The notes beneath the pieces are model-generated. The model had not been told where the DNA came from. It saw nothing but the letters and a program-made list of their open reading frames with translations, and did no database searches. 35,318 bases of DNA from Halosimplex carlsbadense 2-9-1 (GTDB taxonomy: Archaea > Halobacteriota > Halobacteria > Halobacteriales > Haloarculaceae), in assembly GCF_000337455.1 (NCBI RefSeq), contig NZ_AOIU01000033.1:253408-288725 (forward strand), written 5' to 3'. Positions 22,701 to 29,840 of the stretch are shown here, in pieces. The translations under genes were made by a program, and so were the position numbers. Numbering within the stretch: position 1 is the stretch's first letter; every line of letters starts with the position of its first letter.

Positions 22701-23954
22701 TCACTCCTCGCCCGACAGACGGCGGTCCGTCCTGTCGGCACGGTCGTCGAGGCGGGCGAGAAACTCCGAGAGGGCGAACGCCATCCAGGCCACGCACCAC
22801 CGCATCAGGACGTGGCGTTTCGTGTAGAACCGATGGTTTCGGAAGTAGAACCGACCGTCCCCGCAGTAGAGATGGTCGAGCGTCCAGTCGACGATCCGCG
22901 CGGCGAACTCGATATCACCGGCGTAGGTGAAGACGAGGACGCCGTTCGCCGCCGCGTGTACGTCCCGCGGATATGCGTTCGACTCGTCGAAGTTCGGCGC
23001 GCCGGACTCCTCGAACAGCACGTCGCGGTAGAAGGTGAGTGCGCGGTCGATCGTCCCGTCGAACCGCTGGGTGTCGACCACCTCCCGGAACCGGAGGAAC
23101 GATTCGAGCACGAAGGCGTTGTGGTGGTTGTCCATCGAGAGGTGTGAGTCCGACGGCGGGTCGCGGTAGTACCACCCCCCTTCGTCGGTCTGGCGGTCGG
23201 CGACGTACGAGAGGATCCGGGCCGCCTTCCGGCGGTCGGACTCCCGGCCGAAACGCGCGTGAAGGTCGGTCAACAGGCGGGCGCCGAGCGCGTTGGCGTT
23301 GATCGTGATCGACGAATCCGGGTGGTTGAGGTGGTAATCGATCGCGGCGCCCCCCTCGACGGAGCGATAGTCAAGGTCGCACTCGACGAACGCCGAGGCC
23401 GTCTTCGCGATGGCCGGAAACTGCGGGTCGAGTTCGCCGGCGGCCAGCAGCGCCTTGACGGCGTAGGAGGTCGAGACTACGTCGGGGTCGTTCGGGTGGC
23501 CGCGCCCGTCGAGGTGCTGGATCGGGTGGTTGTGCCCGCCGCAGAAGCCGCTGAAGCCGAGACTCCGGTTGCGGACGAGCCACGCCGCGAGCTCGTGACC
23601 CTCCTCCGCGTAGTCGACGTCGCCGCCGCCCAGATCCAGGTGGGCGGCGTTGCAGTTGGCCATCGCGAACAGGGCGGTCCCCTTGTAGTTTCGACGCTGC
23701 TCGACGCGCAACAGCGGACGGATGTTGACCGGCGGTCGCTTGGCGAGTTCCTGGACCGCGATGTTCAGCCACTTGCTGTCGACCGGTGCGGCCCGCAACA
23801 GCCGACTGCTCATGCCGTCGCCGTAGTCCCAACCGCGGTACGACCGGTCTCGGGCGTACGCGAGCGTGTCTCGGAGCACGTCCGCGACCGGGTTCGCTTC
23901 GCCGGTCGGCCGCTGGTCTTCGCCACTGCCGTCTAACCGGTCGCTCACAGGCAT
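22701..23954 (-). CDS. Unknown protein, possible helical-toroid glycan enzyme, copy 1
   Basis: A 417-aa soluble protein, close in sequence to the one at 26792-28030. Shared blocks are DSKWLNIAVQELAKRPPVNI then RPLLRVEQRRN, GTALFAMAN, GFSGFCGGHNHPIQ, NANALGARLLTDLHARFG, GGWYYRDPPSDSHLSMDNHH then NAFVLESFLRFRE, and PNFDESNAYPRDVHAAANGV. The regular pattern of paired helices with aromatic and acidic loop residues resembles (alpha/alpha)6 toroids such as glycoside hydrolases, lyases or sugar epimerases. That is a fold guess, not a match to a named family. Conserved Asp, Glu, His and Trp residues in the blocks suggest an enzyme. It converges on the first FemAB-like gene and lies downstream of the second one on the same strand, 151 bases away. 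Confidence 0.7.
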   Translation of the reverse strand: MPVSDRLDGSGEDQRPTGEANPVADVLRDTLAYARDRSYRGWDYGDGMSSRLLRAAPVDSKWLNIAVQELAKRPPVNIRPLLRVEQRRNYKGTALFAMANCNAAHLDLGGGDVDYAEEGHELAAWLVRNRSLGFSGFCGGHNHPIQHLDGRGHPNDPDVVSTSYAVKALLAAGELDPQFPAIAKTASAFVECDLDYRSVEGGAAIDYHLNHPDSSITINANALGARLLTDLHARFGRESDRRKAARILSYVADRQTDEGGWYYRDPPSDSHLSMDNHHNAFVLESFLRFREVVDTQRFDGTIDRALTFYRDVLFEESGAPNFDESNAYPRDVHAAANGVLVFTYAGDIEFAARIVDWTLDHLYCGDGRFYFRNHRFYTKRHVLMRWCVAWMAFALSEFLARLDDRADRTDRRLSGEE

Positions 23955-24105
23955 CGGTCGAGACGAGGTGTGACGCGAGTGGTCACCGACCCTCGGCGAC
24001 CGAACTGGGATCTATCCGGCGACCCGGTCCCGCCGTGACGCGGGTTCGGTCGGGTCTGCACTGGGCGAGATGGCGCTGTCGTGGATGCCGGCGAGTCGGG
24101 GAGCA

Positions 24106-25107
24106 TCAGTTGGAGATGAGGGAGTAGGCGCGCTTGGCCACCGACATCTGCGCCCCGGCCGACTCGACGGTGTTGTACGCGACGAGGTCGGCGCCGAACT
24201 TGGACTTGTACCGACAGAGGTTGGGGGTGTTGGCGCCGACCAGGTCGTAGCCCCACACGTCCGGAGCGTCGCCGCGTATGATGTCGGCGATGATCCGCCA
24301 GTGGAGGTAGCTGTTGACGCTGGCGCCGTCGTAGTCTGCACGCACGCCACCTTGCCAGAACGCGGCGACGTCGTCGGAGTAGAGGACGACGATCCCGCCG
24401 AGGAACGCTCCGTTCGCGTCGCGAGCGGTGTAGACGCGACACCGGTCGCGCAGCGTCCCGACGAGGTCGCGGAAGTACTCTCGACCGACCGGGAACGTCT
24501 CGTCTTGTTCGGCGTATCGGTCGGCGACGTCGTCGTAGATCCGTTCCGCCGCCTCCGTTCCCTCGAGAGAGACGGAGACGTCGGCCGCTTCCGCTCGGCG
24601 GATCTCCCGCCTGAGACTCTTGCTGAACTGGCTCCTGATCGACTCGGTGGTCTCCGACCGCAGGTCGAGAACGTAGGTGAACGATTGGCTGACGTCCATA
24701 TCTGCCCACTGGAACGGGCGGGGGTCGTCGTACGTCATGGGGCAGACGAACCGGACCAGCGACCGTGCGGAGTCGGCACCGACTTCGTCGAGGACGAGTT
24801 CGACGAAGTTCCGATTGACCGATTCGCGTTTTCGCTGCTTCGGACTGGTCGGCATCACGATCGGCCCGAGTCGCGGCACAGACATCCCCGGGGGCGGTGA
24901 GGTGACGAGTCTCCCGCCGGCTCTCGAACCGACGAACACCGGAAACAGGCCGACCGGAACCTCGCCTTTGAACGCGCCGTACAGCCGCAGCGTCGCATCG
25001 GTGTGTGCTTCGAGCACCCGGAGCGCTTGCGGCGTGTGGAACACCTCGAACCCACCCTGCGGGAGGGCAGCTTCCCACTCGTCTATCCCCATCTCTTCGA
25101 TACGCAT
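24106..25107 (-). CDS. FemAB-like GNAT-fold protein, copy 2
   Basis: A 333-aa paralogue of the gene at 21635. It has the same landmarks: LRLYGAFKGEVPVGLFPVF, SPPPGMSVPRLGPIVM, a basic SPKQRKRESVNRNF helix, QSFTYVLDLRSE, SKSLRREIRRAE, FLGGIVVLYSDDVAAFWQGG and YDLVGANTPNLCRYKSKFGA. It probably transfers an amino-acid-like or acyl group to a surface-glycan precursor in the cytosol. The two copies have diverged well beyond recent duplication. It starts at ATG 25107 (MRIEEMGIDEWEAAL). On the minus strand AAAACAAA lies at about 25147-25140, a weak version of the promoter box seen elsewhere in this locus. The neighbouring ATP-grasp gene upstream could supply an activated or ligated substrate. Confidence 0.82.
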   Translation of the reverse strand: MRIEEMGIDEWEAALPQGGFEVFHTPQALRVLEAHTDATLRLYGAFKGEVPVGLFPVFVGSRAGGRLVTSPPPGMSVPRLGPIVMPTSPKQRKRESVNRNFVELVLDEVGADSARSLVRFVCPMTYDDPRPFQWADMDVSQSFTYVLDLRSETTESIRSQFSKSLRREIRRAEAADVSVSLEGTEAAERIYDDVADRYAEQDETFPVGREYFRDLVGTLRDRCRVYTARDANGAFLGGIVVLYSDDVAAFWQGGVRADYDGASVNSYLHWRIIADIIRGDAPDVWGYDLVGANTPNLCRYKSKFGADLVAYNTVESAGAQMSVAKRAYSLISN

Positions 25108-25336
25108 GTGTTTCGGGTACCGCTCCGGGAAGCATCCGCTTTGTTTTACGTTCTATAACGGGCGACGGAGGCCGGTCAAATACCGATTACCGGAGCCCGA
25201 TAGGAGTGTCGGACGTCACGTCCGATAGCGGCGCTTCGGAGCGGAACGAACACCGCGCGAGAACGACTATCGCAGAAGTGCAGTCCGTCGATCCGTGAGA
25301 CGGGGGACGGAGGACGGCGCAGTTACGGCACGTAGT

Positions 25337-26587
25337 TCAGGCGGGCGGTTCGTCGGTCGCCGCTCCGGCGACGTACTGCCTGCCGCCGGAGTCCTCGGCG
25401 GCGAGCGCGTCCCGGATGGCACTGAGAAACAGTCGCGGATCGTCGAGACGGATGTAGTCGAACCGCGGGTCCCTGAGACAGGAGGCGGCGACCTCGAACA
25501 GCGTCTCCCCGAACGCCGGGCGGTCGAGGAACGGCGAGTCGTCGCTGCGGATACTCGACAGGTGCGAGAGTTCGCCGTAGGCCATGTGCGTCCCGACGCC
25601 GGTCTCGTACGTCGGGTCGATCGCCTCGGGTTCGCCGCGCGCCCGGAGCCAGTAGTAGTACGGGAAGTCGGCGTTCGCGCGGGTGGCGGCGGGCAACGAC
25701 TGCCAGACTCGCGGGTTGAGTTCGAGGAATTTCCACTCGCCGGTCTCCTCGTCCCTGGCGTACTCGGCGCAGACCAGGCCGTGCCAGTCGAGGTGAGAGA
25801 GCAGGCGGTTCGCCACCCGCTCGACACCCTGGGAGTAGGCGGAGACGCGGTAGACCGCCCCGCCGCCGACCCAGGAGTTACTGCGGATCTGCTTGTGCTG
25901 GCACGTCGCCAGCGGCTCCCCGTGGTCCCACAGCCCGCAGTACAGGTACCGGTCGCTCTCGTGGATGTAGTCCTGTACGATCGGGTCGTGGGCCATCTCG
26001 GCGCGGATCGCCGCGGGGTCGGGCTCCTCGCCCGCTTCGAGGAATCGGACGCTCCGGGACTCCTCGGCGTCGTCGGCCGACAGCGAGTCGACGTAGTCGC
26101 TGGTCAGCAGGTTGTATCGCGACTTGATCACCACGTCCGAGTCCCACTCGTCGACGTCGGAGAGCCGGCGGGTCCGCGCCTGCGGGACGCCCGCCCGCCG
26201 CGCCTCCTCGGAGAGCCGTATCCGGTCCTGGGCCTTCCCCAGCGTGTCGAGGTCCGGCGTCACGAGCGAGACGTACTCCTCGAAGCGGTCGCGGTACTTC
26301 GCGAAGAGATACGTGTCGCACTCCCGGATCGGGAGGATCGTCTCGATGTCCGAACGGGCGGCGATATCCAGCAGCGCGTCCCTGTAAGCCGTCAGCTCCT
26401 CGGGGGCCGCCGACAGCTGCACCTGCTCGGAACAGTATCGCGAGGAGAAATGGGGGATCCGTTCGTGTTCGGACGCCACGACCGTTCGGACGCCGCGCTC
26501 GGCGAGCGAGCGCATACACGCGTAACTTTTCATCTGGCGCGCCGTCGGAATGAGCACTGCGCCCCCGGATGTCCGTCCCGTTGCCAT
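25337..26587 (-). CDS. ATP-grasp ligase (carboxylate-amine ligase type)
   Basis: A 416-aa soluble enzyme of the ATP-grasp superfamily, which forms amide or similar bonds by acyl-phosphate activation of a carboxylate. The N-terminal pre-ATP-grasp domain begins AVLIPTARQMKSYACMRSLA and VVASEHERIPHFSSRYC. The central nucleotide lid has DVVIKSRYN. The ATP/Mg site includes IVQDYIHE, and WHGLVCAEYARDEETGEWKF then LELNPRVWQSLP has the Glu-x-Asn magnesium motif. It resembles ATP-grasp proteins found beside polysaccharide genes in archaea and bacteria. The substrate is unknown; attachment of an amino acid to a uronic acid is one possibility. ATG 26587 is chosen (MATGRTSGGAVLIP) over 26611. A gaatatcagtatac AT-rich block about 30 bases upstream fits a promoter. 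Confidence 0.85.
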   Translation of the reverse strand: MATGRTSGGAVLIPTARQMKSYACMRSLAERGVRTVVASEHERIPHFSSRYCSEQVQLSAAPEELTAYRDALLDIAARSDIETILPIRECDTYLFAKYRDRFEEYVSLVTPDLDTLGKAQDRIRLSEEARRAGVPQARTRRLSDVDEWDSDVVIKSRYNLLTSDYVDSLSADDAEESRSVRFLEAGEEPDPAAIRAEMAHDPIVQDYIHESDRYLYCGLWDHGEPLATCQHKQIRSNSWVGGGAVYRVSAYSQGVERVANRLLSHLDWHGLVCAEYARDEETGEWKFLELNPRVWQSLPAATRANADFPYYYWLRARGEPEAIDPTYETGVGTHMAYGELSHLSSIRSDDSPFLDRPAFGETLFEVAASCLRDPRFDYIRLDDPRLFLSAIRDALAAEDSGGRQYVAGAATDEPPA

Positions 26588-26791
26588 GTTCGATGGAGGA
26601 GAGATTCGCACAGACGAATATCAGTATACAGCCGCTAACACCGGGTACTCGGGCGATGCGTCCCGGGAGCAGGCGGACTATAACAAAGGGGCGGCGTGGG
26701 GGATACCCGGGAGAGAACGCGATGATCGAGTCACCTCCGAGGAGGGTCGACGGGAGCGGCGACTCCCCCGGCCGCCGGCCCCGACGATCCC
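26588..26791. promoter_or_regulatory. Divergent promoter region, ATP-grasp gene and unknown-family copy 2
   Basis: The minus-strand promoter lies at about 26611-26627 (gaatatcagtatac). The plus strand has an ATAACAAA box at 26680-26687, about 110 bases before ATG 26792, so the plus-strand transcript would have an unusually long leader of about 80 bases. The leader is GC-rich (cggccgccgg region near 26768) and could fold. Confidence 0.4.
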
Positions 26792-28030
26792 ATGCAAAGC
26801 CAGAGTGATACCCACGGTCGGACCGCGGAACCGGGAGAGAGCTCCGCCGAGGGTCGCGCGGTCGCGAGGTCGGTCCTCGAAGCCACGCTGACGTACGCTC
26901 GCGAACGTGACTACACCGGCTGGGACCTCTACGACGGCGAGAGCAGTCGGATCCTCCGGGCGCTCCCTGTCGAGAGCAAGTGGCTGAACCTCGCCGTCCA
27001 GCAGTCGGTCCGCCGCTCGCCCGTCAACATTCGGCCGCTGCTCCTCGTCGAACAGCGGCGCAACCCGATGGGGACGGCGCTGTTCTCGGTGGCGAACCTC
27101 ACCGCCTACGACGTGACCGGCGACGAGCGGTACCGCGCCGAGGCCCGCCGGCTCGCCGACTGGGTCGTCGAGAACCAGGTCGACGGCTACGGCGGGTTCT
27201 GCATCGGACACAGCCACCCCCTGCAGGGGCTCTCGAAGCGGACGACGCCGGACGTCCCCGGCGTCGTCGGCACGTCGTGGTCGACGAAGGCGCTGCTCGC
27301 CGCGGGCGAGCGGTTCGACGGCCCGTACCACGAGGTGGCGGCCAGCGCCGCCGACTTCGTGTTCGAGACGCTGGGCTACGGCGAGGCCCCCACCGGGGCG
27401 CGCATCAACTACAAGGCGACCGACACGGGCGACCACTACACGCTCAACGCCAACGCGCTCGGCGCGCGACTACTGGTCGACCTCTACGACGCCTTCGGCG
27501 ACGCGACGCACCGAGCCCGCGCCGAACGGATCCTCGAATACGTGGCCGCCCAGCAGACCGACCGCGGCGGCTGGATGTATCGCGACCCGCCCGAGGCGTC
27601 GCACCTCTCGATGGACAACTTCCACAACGGGTTCATCGTCCAGTCGTTCCTGCGGTACCGGGAGGTGTGCGACCCGGAGGCGTTCGCGACGACCGTCGAC
27701 GACGCCGTGGCGTTCTACCGGGAGCTGTTCACGGCCGACGGCGCGCCCCACTTCGACGAGTCGAACGAGTTCCCGCGTGATATCCACTCCTCGGCCCAGG
27801 GCGTGATCGTGTTCTCGATGCTCGGCGAGTTCGACCGCGCCGAGGCGATCCTCGACTGGGCGCGGGAGAACCTCTCGGACGGAGGCGGGCGCTTCTTCCA
27901 CGAGCAACAGCGGTTCTACACCGATCGCACGACGCTGATGCGCTGGTGTCAGGCCTGGATGGCCTACGCGGTGGGCGAGTACCTGCGGCGGACCGGCGCG
28001 GCGGAGCCGAGCCCGCGGACCACGGCCTGA
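26792..28030 (+). CDS. Unknown protein, possible helical-toroid glycan enzyme, copy 2
   Basis: A 412-aa soluble paralogue of the gene at 22701. It has VESKWLNLAVQQSVRRSPVN then IRPLLLVEQRRN, GTALFSVAN, GYGGFCIGHSHPLQ, NANALGARLLVDLYDAFGDA, GGWMYRDPPEASHLSMDNFH then NGFIVQSFLRYRE, and PHFDESNEFPRDIHSSAQGV. Conserved blocks are spread over the entire length, so both copies are probably active. No signal peptide or membrane segment is visible. Proteins like this recur in haloarchaeal surface-polysaccharide clusters under misleading names. I would call it an uncharacterised protein with an (alpha/alpha)-toroid-like pattern. It is followed directly by the GT4 gene. Confidence 0.7.
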   Translation: MQSQSDTHGRTAEPGESSAEGRAVARSVLEATLTYARERDYTGWDLYDGESSRILRALPVESKWLNLAVQQSVRRSPVNIRPLLLVEQRRNPMGTALFSVANLTAYDVTGDERYRAEARRLADWVVENQVDGYGGFCIGHSHPLQGLSKRTTPDVPGVVGTSWSTKALLAAGERFDGPYHEVAASAADFVFETLGYGEAPTGARINYKATDTGDHYTLNANALGARLLVDLYDAFGDATHRARAERILEYVAAQQTDRGGWMYRDPPEASHLSMDNFHNGFIVQSFLRYREVCDPEAFATTVDDAVAFYRELFTADGAPHFDESNEFPRDIHSSAQGVIVFSMLGEFDRAEAILDWARENLSDGGGRFFHEQQRFYTDRTTLMRWCQAWMAYAVGEYLRRTGAAEPSPRTTA

Positions 28031-28189
28031 GACGCGTCGGACGCCCCCGGGCGGGGCTCTCGCCCTCTCAGACTGCCACGCTCCGGCCCGTCGTTCGCTC
28101 CGGGAGCGGCCGGTTCCGGTCGCGGTCCGACGAGCGAGCGGGCCCTCCGCATCCGGTCGCGAAGCGACGAGCGGGCGGGAATGTCCTCC

Positions 28190-28197
28190 ATAACAAA
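28190..28197 (+). promoter_or_regulatory. ATAACAAA promoter box of the GT4 gene
   Basis: ATAACAAA begins 34 bases before ATG 28224, the same motif and spacing as upstream of the AlkP-superfamily and first FemAB-like genes. Confidence 0.5.
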
Positions 28198-28223
28198 ATT
28201 TCACACCCGAGACGACCCGATCG

Positions 28224-29411
28224 ATGTTCGACAGTTCGGCGGGTGAGACGGCCGGGGCGGACGCGGTGACCGGCGGTTCGTCCGACGGCGTTCGGCGCCG
28301 GCCGGGAGACGAGGGGGCCACCGCGTCGGGAGGCGACGGTGCGACGCCGCGACTCCCGGACGACTTCGAGGTGGTCGTCGTCGGGCCGACCCACGGCGGT
28401 GGGATAGTCAGCTACATCACCAACCAGACCGAGCGCCTGACGGACCACGTGTCGGTCACCGTCCACGACTCCGGTGCGCCGCCGAGGGGATCCGGACCGG
28501 TCCGGTTCCTCTCCGGGCTGGTGATGGCGCTCGTCGCGCTCGTTCGGTTCGCGACCCGCTCGCCCCCTGACGTGGTCCACGTCCACACGTCCCATCACTT
28601 CTCGTTCTACCGGAAGGGGCTGTACGTCTTCTTCGCGACGTACGTCTGGGACGTGCCCGTCCTCGTCCACGTCCACGGGTCGGGGTTCGACGAGTTCGTG
28701 GCGACGGACAACCGACTGGTCGCGGCGTACCAGCGCGCCGTCTTCGGCGCCTGTGACGGAATAATCGTCCTCTCCGAGCACTGGAAGGACGTCGTAGCCG
28801 CCCGCGCGCCCCGGTCCAAGCTGCGCGTGATCCCCAACGCCGTCGATCCGGGGGCCTACCGGGCCGACCCGACCGACGAACGGCCCCATCTCGTGCTGGT
28901 CTCCAACCTGATCGAGCGGAAAGGGGTCGCGGAGCTCGCGTCGGCGGTCGAGACGCTGGCCGACAGACATCCGGACGGATTCCGCGTCTCCATCGCGGGC
29001 GACGGCCCGCTGTCCGACAGGGTCGAGCGCCTGGCGGCGACCCACGAGGAGGTCACCTACCACGGCTACGTCTCCGAGGAGCGAAAGCGGGAACTCCTCG
29101 CCGACGGGTCGATATACGTGCTCCCGACCTACGCCGAGGGGCTCCCGATCGCGATGCTCGAAGGGATGGCGGGCGCGAACGCCGTCGTCTCGACGGAGGT
29201 CGCCGCGATCCCGGAGGTCATCGACGACGACCGGGGGATTCTCGTCGAGCCCGGCGACGCCGAGGCGCTCGTCGACGCCCTCGAAGCGCTGCTGACCGAC
29301 CCCGAGCGGCGGACCCGGATGGCCGAGAACAACCGCCGCGCCGTCGAGGCGGAGTACTCCTGGCGGTCCGCTATCGACGAACTGCTCCGGACGTACGCGA
29401 CCTACGCGTAG
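28224..29411 (+). CDS. Family 4 glycosyltransferase (GT-B fold)
   Basis: A 395-aa retaining glycosyltransferase. After an unusually long polar, Gly/Ala/Asp-rich N-terminus (about 45 residues) comes VVVVGPTHGGGIVSYI (donor/acceptor loop), DVVHVHTSHHFSFYRKG and VLVHVHGSGFDEFV. IPNAVDPGAYR opens the C-terminal domain. LVLVSNLIERKGVAELASAV carries the phosphate-binding Arg/Lys, followed by VSIAGDGPLSDRV. The EX7E motif lies in VLPTYAEGLPIAMLEGMAGA. A single hydrophobic patch at about 95-112 (SGLVMALVALVRF) may attach it to the membrane. It adds a sugar to the surface glycan whose other modifiers surround it; donor and linkage cannot be told. Confidence 0.93.
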   Translation: MFDSSAGETAGADAVTGGSSDGVRRRPGDEGATASGGDGATPRLPDDFEVVVVGPTHGGGIVSYITNQTERLTDHVSVTVHDSGAPPRGSGPVRFLSGLVMALVALVRFATRSPPDVVHVHTSHHFSFYRKGLYVFFATYVWDVPVLVHVHGSGFDEFVATDNRLVAAYQRAVFGACDGIIVLSEHWKDVVAARAPRSKLRVIPNAVDPGAYRADPTDERPHLVLVSNLIERKGVAELASAVETLADRHPDGFRVSIAGDGPLSDRVERLAATHEEVTYHGYVSEERKRELLADGSIYVLPTYAEGLPIAMLEGMAGANAVVSTEVAAIPEVIDDDRGILVEPGDAEALVDALEALLTDPERRTRMAENNRRAVEAEYSWRSAIDELLRTYATYA

Positions 29412-29840
29412 GACACCGTCGTCCGATCCGCTCGCTTTCGCGGCCTCGCTGCTCGCGATGCGGGGAGCCGTAGCTCCGCCCCGTGGTCCGTTCTCGTCGT
29501 GTGCTGACGACTTCCCCCGTCGGACGGCTCCGTCGCGGATCGATCGAGTCGTCCGTCCGAGTCGTCCGTCCAGCGATAACTGACGGCCACTCCCGAGCGT
29601 GCGACAGGCGAGAAACGAGCGATTACCGCGGGATCCGGTCGGGAAAGCACGTCCTAACGCCCGTCTTCGCGGGTGTGGAGCGAGCGGCGGCGGTGGATAG
29701 AGTGGGTACTATCCCGGGGCAATCTGGTTCCTTTCCGGGAGTAAGCCGTACGTTCGGGCGTACCATCGTGGAGTAACCGGGGCGTGAACGACACGGTTAC
29801 CGAAAGAAGCGTTAATTCAGTATGGTAGGCATACCGGTCC
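29412..29840. other. Intergenic region with promoter of the beta-helix gene
   Basis: No gene is supported in these 429 bases; open frames here are GC shadows. Close to the end, TTAATT at 29812-29817, preceded by a purine-rich cgaaagaagc, lies about 29 bases before ATG 29841 and predicts a leaderless transcript. No ATAACAA box is present, unlike several neighbours. Confidence 0.5.
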
